This document shows, piece after piece, positions 47,491 to 57,238 of a stretch of DNA of 64,000 nucleotides. The DNA comes from Haematobia irritans (Eukaryota > Arthropoda > Insecta > Diptera > Muscidae): positions 63,868,891 through 63,932,890 of the forward strand of contig NC_134398.1 in NCBI RefSeq assembly GCF_050003625.1. The letters are read 5' to 3'. Positions within the stretch are counted from its first letter, which is position 1, and each line of letters starts with the position of its first letter. The notes below the pieces were generated by a model. It was not told where the DNA came from. It made no database searches and was given only the letters and a program-made list of their open reading frames with translations. The translations under genes and the position numbers were made by a program.

Positions 47491-49139
47491 TTTTTTTATT
47501 ATATTATAATTACATATATTATAATTATACTATATAGAATTATTTTTTCAGATCTAAGCCAAAATTTAATGAACCAATGAAACCAATTATTTCCGAAAAT
47601 TGTTAATTTTATATTTGGAAGTATGTTTTCAATTTAAAAATGTAAAAATGTTCAATCATTAACTTTGTTGGCTTTATTATTTATTTTGATTAACAAGTTA
47701 ATTTTATAAGTTAATTAATTAATTGATTACGTTTTCAATTCCAATCAACTTTTCAATTGGAAATATTTTACTGATATTTTTTCGTGTAAAGAAAAAATCC
47801 AACTATAATATAATAAGAAAGTGTAAACTCTTGTAAAGTTGCCATAAATTATTTCATCGAAGAAACCAATAATTATAAATAAATAAACAATACAATAAAT
47901 AATTATTGCCTCAATTAAAAAATTAAGTTTCGACCACAACCAATTAAGTAATTCATTGAAAGTGCCGGAAGAAATCAATTATTGATTAATCAAATAAGGC
48001 TTCTTGTTTCTTATTAATTCTGTGATTGATATCTAATCTGTGGCAATAACTAAAAATAAAATGCTGCTTATGTTTAAAAATGTAGTCAAAGATCATATCA
48101 TACATGAAATTATAATACTACATGAAACAATTGACTTCGTTATAAAGAATAGCGATAGATACGGTTTTTTTTTTTTTTGCTGAAGAAAATGTCTTGAATG
48201 CATAGAAAACTATCTTTCGTCCGAATGGTTGTCCTCGATATATCTAGCAAGTAAACCAGGCCCAAAATTACGTTAAATTGTGTGTGTTGTTGCATTCTCC
48301 CTAAATCATACCATTCAAAACAGATCATATTACTAGTGCGGTTTAAATGGGAGCTATATATAACTAAGGACCCATATGGAAATTTGCTCTTCCGGAAGCC
48401 AAATATGGGGGCCCATTTGTAATACCATCCACCTACTTAAATAACAACTACTTATACCAAGTTTTATATCGATAGCTTGTTTCGTTCGGAAATTAGGTTT
48501 CAACATGCGGACCGGCATCGCTAGATCGAGTTTCACCACGACCCAGAATATTATTCTGTATGAGAGCAGTATTTCAATGTGTTACAACCGGAATGACGAC
48601 GTCAGTTATACCCCAACACATTATTCAGAATTTTTCGATATAAAAATGAAAGCAGTATCGATACTGGACATTTTGCTTAATATGCGTCATATATTTCAAA
48701 TAGTTCATTGAGTACACTAAGTTCATAGGATTTAAAATTTAACCCCATGAAACTACACAGTCTCACACAAGTTTACATACGATTAAAGAATTTGTATTGA
48801 AATAAAAAAAAATTTTATAAACTATGCCTATACATGCTTTAATTTTTGTAAAATAATTTGAAAACATAGTATTTGTTAATTTTTAACAATATTTTTTTAG
48901 TGTGGTTTATAAAAAACAACAAGAAAGATGTTTGGTTAGTAGGTTAAAAACTCAGGGGTATGTAAACTTGTGTAAGACTGTGTACATGTTAAAAATTTTA
49001 GTAAAATATACTTGAGTAAATCTTACTTTTTAAAGCTAATTATTAAAAAATAAATTTTAGCTGCGAAACATGAATAATGGAAATGTTGTTTTTAATAAAA
49101 TCTAGTATGAAGTCCAATACAGATATTTCATACATACTT
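47491..49139. other. Loop of the foldback: AT-rich DNA and a degraded DINE fragment
   Basis: 47,690-47,790 has CAATTAATTAATTGATT words ending TTTTTTCGTG. 48,345-48,605 is a degraded family 1 fragment (GGAGCTATATATAAC, ACGACCCAGAATATT). No credible gene. Confidence 0.4.
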
Positions 49140-49687
49140 TTTATCGTGAGCAAGACATTTTTGTAGATATAAAATTTGTCGTGAGCGTGAATAGGTTCGT
49201 GATTTCTCGTGAGGCTGAATTAATTCGTGAATGTGAATTTTTTCGTGAACGTGAATTTTATCGTGAGCGTGAATTTTTCGTGAATGTGAGTTTCTTCGTG
49301 AACGTGAATTTTCTCGTGAGAGTGAATTTTTCGTGAACGTGAATTTTCTCGTGAGAGTGAATTTTTCGTGAACGTGAATTTTTTCGTGAACGCGAATGTC
49401 ATCGTTAGTGTGAAGTTTTCGTGAATGTGAATTTCTTCGTGAACGTGAATTTCTTCGTGAGCGTGAATTTTGTCGTGAGCGTGAATTTTTCGTGAATGTG
49501 AATTTTTTCGTGAACGTGAAAATTTACTCACGCACATTCACGAACAGAATTTGATGTTCACGCACGATCACGCACGACACATTTTTGTTCAGTCCCATTC
49601 ACGCACATTCACGTGATTTGGTCAAAATTTCACGAATCACGTGACTCACGCGTGTCACGAAAACTTCGTGTCACGCGCACACCTCTA
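49140..49687 (-). repeat. Right foldback arm: GTGAATTTTTCGTGAACG repeats
   Basis: Short units of TTCGTGAACGTGAATTT and variants (49,190-49,520), then CACGCACATTCACG words to the TIR. The 105-codon minus ORF here is repeat-encoded and not a gene. Confidence 0.8.
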
Positions 49688-49906
49688 CTCCGAACGTGTA
49701 ACGATAAAATATCAAGTTAAACTTTTCTTATTTTAAGCCATAGTCGACTTAAGACAGCAACCCAGTCGGAAAAAGCGTCGTGTTTCTGGCATTATAACGT
49801 ACCTTATTTAGGAGCCAGTAGTGATGCCACACAAATGCAAACTCTATTTCAAAATAACATTGGGTGTCATTGGGCGTCAAGTACTTGCCCTCTCACTTCA
49901 ATTTAT

Positions 49907-49998
49907 TTATTTATTTATTGTTTATTTTAATCATACAGTAAATGTATGATAAAAAAGAAAAGGGAAAAGTAGCATTGGCTGCTAAGGCCATCAGCTAA
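49907..49998 (-). mobile_element. 92-bp retro-inserted sequence, copy 1
   Basis: Read on the minus strand: TTAGCTGATGGCCTTAGCAG at the 5' end, a TCATACATTTACTGTATGA palindrome, and a 3' tail of TAAA repeats. Flanked by 12-bp target copies ACTTCAATTTAT (49895-49906, 49999-50010). The second copy (50,860) has the same 5' end. Confidence 0.8.
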
Positions 49999-50233
49999 AC
50001 TTCAATTTATATTGCTTGTATAATGCGTGATCTTATTAGAAGAAAAAATTACCTTAAATAAGGCCTTCTAAATATGTTGTCTTAGAAGGTCTTGGGAAAA
50101 AAATAAAAAAAAATCTATTTTTAGATTTTTTGTTTTTGCTTTTAATACTATTTTCCCTATTCCTTGATGAATGTTTTCATAGTTTTATTATAATTACAAT
50201 TTATTTCTATTTTCTTACCTTTTTAAAATTTCT

Positions 50234-50305
50234 CCTGAAAGCGATGTCGAACTACGACCATTGACTTCATAAGCGCACACTCTACCCACTCGGCTACGGT
50301 CGGCT
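50234..50305 (-). other. tRNA-like sequence
   Basis: On the minus strand: A-box-like TAGCCGAGTGGGTAGAG and B-box-like AGTTCGACATC at tRNA spacing, but acceptor-stem pairing is poor. Probably a pseudo-tRNA or SINE head. Confidence 0.35.
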
Positions 50306-50859
50306 GTGCTTTGCACAGAGGTAAAGGCTATTGTAAGTGTAACACACATAAACACATTATCCTACGCATTCCATGAGAGTTGTGTCAACAGGTCTGTTAT
50401 TAGAAACGACAACATAATGGATAGTGATGGTGCTCCACCAAAGAAGCATTGTACTTCCAATACTCCAGTTTTTAGTTTTTTAAACCGAAAAATATTTACT
50501 ACTCATGATTCTCTGCATTGCATAATCAGGGGCTTTCTAACGTCTAATAGCGGCATATGAAATTCGATAGCATTGTTAAATGTTGTTGATCAGTTACAAT
50601 CAACAGCGATATAATGAGAACAACGTCAAATAGTCAAATTTAAAAAAATATATATTTTAAACTTTATTAAATATTTATATTACTATACATACTCGAAAAT
50701 TAATTTTTATTTAAATTAATCAGAATATGGAAAAATTAAATGTAAAACTAAACGTATGGAATTATATACCTGTGCTCCAATATAATTAAATAATATTTTA
50801 ATTAGATGGAATACAAAAATTAATTAATTATAAACAAAGAAACTAAAACCTTATTTTAT

Positions 50860-50952
50860 TTATTTATTTATTGCTTATTCTAATCATACAGTAAATGTAT
50901 GATAAAAAAGAAAAAGGGAAAAGTAGCATTGGCTGCTAAGGCCATCAGCTAA
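50860..50952 (-). mobile_element. 93-bp retro-inserted sequence, copy 2
   Basis: Near-identical to copy 1, with target copies ACCTTATTTTAT (50848-50859, 50953-50964). Same 5' start and TAAA tail. Confidence 0.8.
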
Positions 50953-50964
50953 ACCTTATTTTAT

Positions 50965-51113
50965 ATTTATATTTATATTTATATTTATATTTATATTTAT
51001 ATTTATATTTATATTTATATTTATATTTATATTTATATTTATATTTATATTTATATTTATATTTATATTTATATTTATATTTATATTTATATTTATATTT
51101 ATATTTATATTTA
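50965..51113 (+). repeat. (ATATTT)n hexamer array, left part
   Basis: About 25 units of ATATTT up to the errantivirus edge. Read on the minus strand it gives an Asn-Ile dipeptide ORF, an artefact. Confidence 0.95.
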
Positions 51114-51536
51114 AGTTAAGGATTCTTCCTTGGCTTACCATAAAAAAATATCGAAGGCGCGACCAACTGCGCCGGAATAAAGATACACAATTAAATTTAA
51201 TTTTTCAAGATTATATTTAGACAATATTAATTAAACAATATTTGATAATTAACGTGTTTACAAGATTATATTTGAATGACAAGATTAAGCGATTTTAGTG
51301 ATATACCCGTTACGGCAGCGAAACCAAGACTGCCCCCTTATCCAACCTGCTTTACCTGGACAGCTCGCCTATCATCAGTTCCCACTGCATTCCAGGTAAA
51401 GGTATCCGGTGGCATGGGAATATATTCTTGCAGACTAAGCGTCTGCTAGTCTGCGCGTGTAGATGTTGCGAAATAATTATTTTATGCTGACTCTGCCGCA
51501 CATGCACTGTGGGCAGAGATGGGAATGTTGTTAACT
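51114..51536 (-). repeat. Errantivirus 3' LTR
   Basis: 423 bp. Compared with the other LTR I see changes around 51,351-51,365 (CCTGCTTTACCTGGA versus GCTGTTTTACCTGGT) and one base near 51,458. The last 55 bp overlap the env C-terminus. Confidence 0.93.
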
Positions 51537-52825
51537 CCTCCCTCCTTTAAAATCTGCGTCCCGCAGATCGTAGAGTGCTCAGTGGAAGGGTGTAGGAGTA
51601 CCTGAGGAAGATGGAGTTTCCTTGTTTGCTGGTGCCAAAGCCATCCGATGCAGATCATGATCAGGCCGATGATTGTCATGTTGATACCGAAGGACTGTTT
51701 AAATGTCATTCCCAACCGGTCGAGTCTCCTTATGTTGCCGAGACTTATACCATGAACATATTCCACGTCTAATAACAGGTTATCATGGGTTATATTTGTA
51801 AGAACCGGTGGTAGAGCCTGTGTTCTGGTGATCGTTGTGCTTGAATACGTTTGGTTATTTATGGACAAGGATTCATTACAAATTTGGAGTAGGTAGGTGC
51901 CGTTCAGAGATTCTGCTTGGCCATCGTATTCCACCAATCCTTTGTAATTAGTGACAAAGATTGTATCCTCCGTTAGGGGTTCAATTATAACTTCATTGTA
52001 GTCACATTTCGCTGAGCCCCCTCTTAGGATTTTTGAGAGGCAATGGTTCCGTGATAGCATGGTTAGTGCCGATTTTTGGCAGATCGTGCAATTATTAATG
52101 GATAGGCAACTGCCTTTAATCCCATAGACTTCGGCTTCATTTATTAATACGCTATTAAATCCCAACTCTATTTGTCGTCCTTCGCGGATTGCTGCTCTAA
52201 TATGAAGAACGTTGAACACTTCATTTCGCAGACTTGGCATAGATAAAACGTACAATAACAAAGAGCTGTTGGTGTAGATGGACGGTGTTCCATATTCTAA
52301 TACCTCCACTAGATTACCATAAGGAAGTATTTCTGTGCCTTCGATGATTCTATTTATTTCGTCTATATCCAATAGGTTTGTATTCACAATACCAGTCTTT
52401 GCTAGCTGGCAGGCTCTCACGATCTCATTTATGTCCTCCTTCAAGACCATTACCTGACTCATTATTGACCTCTCAACGTGGCCAGAATCTCTAACACTTG
52501 TCATGTTGTTGATTCTATCAATAACTTCGTTGAGCTTCTTAATGGCCTCATCCGTTGTCCGTCGGAATTCTTTGTTCACCTTGTATTGTTCGTTGTTATT
52601 GGAAATGACGTCGTTTTGGCTCTGCAGTATTTTGTTCCAGTCTACTATTGTCGTTAAATAATACTCCAGATCGATAGTATGCACCAATTTAAAATTCCCA
52701 TCAATTAGCCAACCTTTCCCAAACTTTGTTGATACCAGTGGTGTCCCATATTTGAAAATGTGAATAGCGTCCAGTGACCCAATAAAGATAAATAATGCAA
52801 CCAGAAACATATCCTTGAGAAACAT
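51482..52825 (-). CDS. env: Errantivirus envelope glycoprotein, open frame
   Basis: A 447-codon frame with a hydrophobic N-terminal signal-like segment (about residues 5-20), around eight N-glycosylation sequons, a cysteine cluster in the middle (about residues 240-280) and one transmembrane helix near residues 381-397 followed by a cytoplasmic tail of about 50 residues. This fits the membrane glycoprotein of insect errantiviruses, which in related elements is translated from a spliced RNA. I see no obvious basic furin-type site. The stop lies inside the 3' LTR, so the last 18 or so codons are LTR-encoded. It is the only structural gene here without a visible lesion. Whether it is made is unknown. 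Confidence 0.85.
   Translation of the reverse strand: MFLKDMFLVALFIFIGSLDAIHIFKYGTPLVSTKFGKGWLIDGNFKLVHTIDLEYYLTTIVDWNKILQSQNDVISNNNEQYKVNKEFRRTTDEAIKKLNEVIDRINNMTSVRDSGHVERSIMSQVMVLKEDINEIVRACQLAKTGIVNTNLLDIDEINRIIEGTEILPYGNLVEVLEYGTPSIYTNSSLLLYVLSMPSLRNEVFNVLHIRAAIREGRQIELGFNSVLINEAEVYGIKGSCLSINNCTICQKSALTMLSRNHCLSKILRGGSAKCDYNEVIIEPLTEDTIFVTNYKGLVEYDGQAESLNGTYLLQICNESLSINNQTYSSTTITRTQALPPVLTNITHDNLLLDVEYVHGISLGNIRRLDRLGMTFKQSFGINMTIIGLIMICIGWLWHQQTRKLHLPQVLLHPSTEHSTICGTQILKEGGVNNIPISAHSACAAESA
51537..51548 (-). promoter_or_regulatory. Errantivirus polypurine tract
   Basis: On the minus strand AAAGGAGGGAGG directly precedes the 3' LTR, the expected plus-strand primer site. Confidence 0.8.
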
Positions 52826-53910
52826 ATCTAAAAATATTATTACAAAAGTAGTTTATAAATTGTAAAACATATTCCCCCCTTTTCAAATATATGGTATATA
52901 GTTTAGTTTCATATTCTTTTGATTTTTTTCCTTTTTTTAATTAGTGTATAATGTTAGTAGTTAGTATTTTTATAGAATTTTCTATTTCTGTAAATTTTTG
53001 TTCTTTTTTCTTCGTTTCTTTTTTACAATTTCATTTTCTTTCTTGTGGATGTATTTGCCGTTTCTCTCGAACCAGCCATGGAGGGGTCGCAGGATTCCTT
53101 TTTAGTCGCAAGCAGGCATGCCTCCCACAACCTACTAAGGTACGACTGGTCCCCGCTTACAGGCTTGCTCTTGTTAATTGCGCAAATAATTTTCATATAT
53201 AAATCTTTTGTTTTTTTCAGCATCATTTTAAAAGTGTATTTTAATTTGCCATGACTCATGATGTACCGCCGTTGCGCCTGTAAGCCTGTACGCAACTTGT
53301 TCGAGTGCATCATCAGCGAATGACAATAACACGTTTTGTGAGCTTTAAATTGTTTCATGTATACTCTCTTTTTATCAATCATTCATTCATATTATTTCGT
53401 TATAAATATCATTTTCTTCTCTTCTTTCTCATATTTGTGTTATCTGTATATATATTTTTTCTTTTTCATCTTTTAAGCTTTATATAGAATCCTGCTTTTT
53501 TAATAATCATGATGTATGACCTGCTGCCATTGCGCCTTTAAGCCTGTACGCAACTTGTTCTAGCACATCATACACGAATGACTATAAAGCATGTGATCCC
53601 TCTGAATAGCAATATCTCTGATTCTCATGGCGTCCATGGAGATTTGAACTCCAGCGCATATATACGCTTCCCCCTTGTGATCTAGGCCACTTTAGGACAC
53701 CATTTGTTAAAGATATGCTTATCAGGTTTATGTCATCTTTTTTCTTTACTTTTTCTTTAGATATACATCTTTCTTGTTTTATACATTAATCTTTTTTGTA
53801 TTGTATTCAGATCGCTTTTTTTCTTTTTTTAATAATTTAGATAGTTTTTTGTTTTTAAGTAAATAATTGCCGGGAATTAGGGAGTGAATGAGGAAGAAGG
53901 AGGGAAAAAA
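52826..53910 (-). other. pol-env spacer with a duplicated block
   Basis: About 1.1 kb without credible genes. A block around TAAGCCTGTACGCAACTTGTTC occurs at about 53,250-53,335 and again at about 53,510-53,595, each preceded by CATGATGTA and followed by CATCA...CGAATGAC. Shorter related words (TACAGGCTTGC) lie near 53,158. Likely env-RNA splice or regulatory sequence. Confidence 0.55.
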
Positions 53911-55488
53911 TTATTGAGTGTTAGCATTATCAGCGGAGATTCGTTTCTTTAATTTCGGCGATAAAATATTCTTAATATGTTGCTTGTGAATCCTCCTCCC
54001 ACTCCTTGTCAGCACTGTCACCCTATTGTCCTTTTCTACTATTTCCCGTCTGAATAGGGCCTTATTCTTTCCCTTAAAGGTCTTAATGGCTACATAAATT
54101 GTATCCCCTTTTCTATATTTCCTGGGGCTTTGTCTCTTTTTGTTTGTCCTAGCAAGACGGGCTGCAGCGTGTCGTTTTAACACATGCCTAAGGTCCTTAT
54201 TCACCTTGGCTTGTTGGGATAGAAGGCGTTTGTAATCTACCCCAGCAAATTTGTTAAAGAACAAATCGCGGGGTTTCCTATTAGTCACAGAGTGTATCGT
54301 ATTATTGTAGCGATCCACACAGATCTCGATCAATTCTTCAACAGAGAGGTCAGGGTATTCAGAACGCAAACATCTATATATCTCTATTATTGTGGAGTGA
54401 ACCCTCTCGACCTGACCGTTCACCTCGCTTCTCTGTGCAGGCGTAAGATAGAGTTGAATTCCCAATGATCTTATGAATGACTCAATTAGAGGACTAATGA
54501 AACTACTTTCGTTATCAGTAACAAGGATTCTAGGCGCCGTAAAGTAATGTAAAACCTGAACTAATTTTTTCCTTACCTCCAGTAACGATTTGTCCTGAAT
54601 GCTAAAGAATTTCGTGAATTTCGTAAATTTATCAATGCACGTTATGAATTTTTGTCCCTGGATTTCCATTATATCCATATGAAGGATTTCACATGGGTAT
54701 CTTGGGTCAGGGGTTTTCTGATGGTGTGGCTGCGCAGGTCTTCTGTCATACTTGCACCTATTGCACACGTCACAATTAGCCACATAGTCCCTAATGGCGA
54801 CTCGCATGCGTGGGAAGTAGTATCGCTCTAAGATTTGTTCCTTATTTTCCCTGGAGTTACGATGAGCCCTTCTATGCTCCGTCTCAATTATCTCGAATTG
54901 GCGCTCTTTCGATGTAACGTCGGTTACCATTTGTTGTGCAACACGTATTTTGTACTGGGAAAAATGTTCGATATAAATCTCTTGCATCATGCCGAGTAAC
55001 CTTTCAGGAATTTTTATGCCATTCAAAATGTTTGGTTGTAATTTTTCTTTAAGAACGGCGGTGAGTGAATCTTCGTTCCACTGTGTCGATGATACAAAAT
55101 GTCGAGTGTAGCCACGATGTGGCTCCTCAAAAGATGTCAGATCCATTCCGATTTTTATGATGATTTGGTTCTTAAAAACATTAATTGGGACTTCAACATG
55201 GGGTATGAGGTCGGACGAATCCCTATCAGCGCTATGAATTGTCGCATCCGACGGCCTATCATCATCGTTGTTTCCCTCTGAGGCTGTTAACGTGTCCTGT
55301 GTTATGTCTGCGTTTCCCTCGGAAGCAGTCCTGCCTTCAGAGGCTGTCAACGTATTTTCCAAGTCTTCCTGCACAGTTCTTCCTTCACTAGCCGTGTCAG
55401 TGGAAGAGTGGTACAGGTAATTGGAGAGAGATTTTAATCTAGAGAGAGCATCAGCAACAGAGTTTGATTTACCAGGTTTGTAAATCAA
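53911..55488 (-). CDS. pol: Errantivirus integrase part of Pol (525 codons open)
   Basis: The frame opens just after a nonsense codon, with the end of RNase H (SVADALSRL). A linker follows with four TASEG motifs (about residues 33-78), unusual for this position. Then the HHCC zinc-binding domain (HRRAHRNSRENKEQ ... CDVCNRCK), catalytic Asp in HMDIMEIQG, Asp in VTDNESSF and Glu in GQVERVHS with 35 residues between the last two, so DD35E is intact, and a basic C-terminal region (SPRKYRKGDTIYVAIKTF). Pol in this family is normally one polyprotein made by frameshifting from Gag; here it is cut off upstream by the stop at 55516-55518. Confidence 0.85.
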   Translation of the reverse strand: MIYKPGKSNSVADALSRLKSLSNYLYHSSTDTASEGRTVQEDLENTLTASEGRTASEGNADITQDTLTASEGNNDDDRPSDATIHSADRDSSDLIPHVEVPINVFKNQIIIKIGMDLTSFEEPHRGYTRHFVSSTQWNEDSLTAVLKEKLQPNILNGIKIPERLLGMMQEIYIEHFSQYKIRVAQQMVTDVTSKERQFEIIETEHRRAHRNSRENKEQILERYYFPRMRVAIRDYVANCDVCNRCKYDRRPAQPHHQKTPDPRYPCEILHMDIMEIQGQKFITCIDKFTKFTKFFSIQDKSLLEVRKKLVQVLHYFTAPRILVTDNESSFISPLIESFIRSLGIQLYLTPAQRSEVNGQVERVHSTIIEIYRCLRSEYPDLSVEELIEICVDRYNNTIHSVTNRKPRDLFFNKFAGVDYKRLLSQQAKVNKDLRHVLKRHAAARLARTNKKRQSPRKYRKGDTIYVAIKTFKGKNKALFRREIVEKDNRVTVLTRSGRRIHKQHIKNILSPKLKKRISADNANTQ

Positions 55489-55515
55489 CTCGTGATTATA
55501 CTTCTCTATTCTGGC

Positions 55516-56697
55516 CTACCATCTTTTGAGTTTAGCGTTAAAGTTCCTATTTCCCAAGGCAAATGTGAGGGGTTGGTGATCCGTGTATATTCTTATCTTC
55601 TTCGCGCCATACAAGTAGTTCCTCATGTTATCGAGGGCCCATACGATAGCCAGCATTTCCTTCTCATTAGTGGCGTAGGCCTCTTCCGTCTCATTAAGTG
55701 TTCTGGAAATATAAGCTATTGGCTTATCCTTGCCGATCTCTCCCTGAGACAAAACTGCGCCTATGGCATAATTGGATGCGTCCGTAGTCAAGTTGAATGG
55801 CCTACTAAAATCCGGAAATGCCAGTACCTCAGCTGTCGTCAGCAGTTCTTTCAAGGAGTTAAATGCCTTCAAGGCATCATCGTTCAAAACAATCGGAACA
55901 TTTCTAGACTGATTCGCTTTAACCTGAGAATTCTCCCCCCTGGTAAGATTAGTAAGTGGCTTTGCAACTTTCGCATAATCACGGATAAATCTTCTGTAGT
56001 ATGAAGTCATTCCCAAAAAACTTTTCAGTTCCTTCAGATTCGTTGGTGGAACGAGGTTCTCTATGGACTTGACCTTTCCAGGATCGGGCATTATACCCCT
56101 GTCACTTACAATGTATTCCAAAAATTCTACCTCAGATTTCATGAAATGTGTCTTATCGAGATTTACTTTCAAGTTCGCCTCACTGAGTCTAGCAAATATG
56201 GTATCGATGTTCTTCAAATGATCCTCCATATCTTTACCAATAACTATGATGTCATCGATGTACACATAACATATCTTCCCTATGTATTCCCTAAGAACAT
56301 AGTCAATCATCCGCTGGAAGATAGCCGGGGCGTTTTTCAGACCAAAAGGCAACCGCAAGTATTCATATTTGCCATTCATGGTTGAAAAAGCCGTTTTCGG
56401 AATATCCCTTGGTTTCATAGCGACCTTGTGGAAACCCGATGTGAGGTCAATAGTGGTGAAGAACATTGCATTTCCTAAACTAGCCAACGTGGAATTTATA
56501 TCCGGAATAGGATAGGTATCGGAAATGGTCACCGCGTTCAGTCTCTTAAAATCAACAACCATCCTGTATTGTTTCTCTCCATTGGGTTTCGGTTTCTTCG
56601 GAACCACCCAAATTGGGGAATTGTAAGGACTCTTAGAAGGTCTAATTACACCTTCAGATAACAATTCCTCAATCTGTCTATCCACTTCCTCCCTCAT
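55516..56697 (-). pseudogene. pol: Errantivirus reverse transcriptase and RNase H part of Pol, ended by a nonsense codon
   Basis: Contains RT motifs YRMVVDFKRLNAVT, FHKVAMKPRDIPKTAF, LPFGLKNAPAIFQRM and the catalytic YVYIDDIIVIG, then RNase H motifs NLTTDASNYAIGAVLSQ, ATNEKEMLAIVWAL and YTDHQPLTF, so both active sites look intact. The frame stops at a TAG (minus strand) at 55516-55518, and the integrase frame 55488-53911 continues in the same phase, so this is a single nonsense change and not a frameshift. Upstream it is out of phase with the protease frame. Confidence 0.85.
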
Positions 56698-56759
56698 ACA
56701 CGCGGGATAAGGATAGCTTTTAGTGTATATTGGCTCATCCGTGCTTGTCCTAATTTCAG

Positions 56760-57233
56760 CTAGTACATTCGAATTAGCCAGTTCACTACCGTCCAGAGCC
56801 CGAAAAGCGGTCTGTATTTGTCTATAAGTCCATCTATCCTTAGTTTCACTTCTGGCGGGAATTCATCATCCAAAATATAATTCACTTCTTGCATTCGTTT
56901 CTCTTTTAAAGGGATTTTTATGTCCCCAGGTAACCGCAAAACATTATCTTTCCTGTCCACAATAGCACCCAAATCCTTAAGGGTATCGTCCCCGATTATC
57001 CCGTCAAATGTTTTCAAGTTAGGCAGAATGTAAAAGGAAATTAGTTTATCTATCCCAACAAAATTAAAAAACTTCCCTGTCAATTTTCTTTCAATATTTA
57101 TGTCACCTCCAACTGATCTTATCTCTATTGGTCGATCCACGGGTATACTTCCGGCTGAAAGTTCTGGATTACAAAAATTCTTATTCGAACCCGTATCGAT
57201 TAGAAATTGGATGCTTCTATCATCCGATGTCAA
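56760..57233 (-). pseudogene. pol: Errantivirus protease part of Pol, ended by a frameshift
   Basis: FLIDTGSNKNF carries the aspartic protease DTG triad; FDGIIGDDTLKDLGAIVD is the second conserved block. The frame leaves the conserved sequence near 56,800 and stops at 56760, while recognisable Pol sequence continues in another phase to the RT frame, so an indel lies near 56,800. The offset between the last Gag frame and this frame, near 57,240, is the expected place of the programmed -1 gag-pol shift. Confidence 0.78.
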
Positions 57234-57238
57234 GTAGT

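Larger units (their letters stand above)
43504..49687. mobile_element. hAT-type foldback element with CGTGA tandem arms
   Basis: TAGAGGTG...CACCTCTA termini with 8-bp target copies CTCCGAAT (43496-43503) and CTCCGAAC (49688-49695). The TIR extends inward as GGGCGCGTGACGG versus inverted GTGCGCGTGACAC. Both arms are tandem arrays of CACGCACG/CGTGAACG words in inverted orientation. Inside are a type A element (43,675-44,725) and a DINE-like copy (45,605-47,490). No transposase ORF. The 8-bp duplication and TAG...CTA ends fit hAT; the arm structure recalls Drosophila FB elements. Confidence 0.75.
49696..50859. other. Mostly unassigned stretch between foldback and hexamer array
   Basis: It includes TCTTATTTTAAGCCA next to the foldback, a 92-bp retro-insertion and a tRNA-like module. 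An 84-codon ORF at 50,306 contains MDSDGAPPKKHC but nothing recognisable. Confidence 0.35.

Noticed and set aside
49220..49537. 105-codon minus ORF with repeated Phe-Thr-Lys
   Set aside because: Encoded by foldback arm repeats; no non-repeat sequence.
50234..50305. Functional tRNA gene
   Set aside because: Box-like words present, but acceptor and anticodon stems do not pair convincingly.
50956..51141. Asn-Ile dipeptide ORF and the Tyr-Leu ORF near 59,699
   Set aside because: Both are readings of the ATATTT hexamer array.
55492..56004. 170-codon plus-strand ORF
   Set aside because: Antisense shadow of the errantivirus reverse transcriptase.
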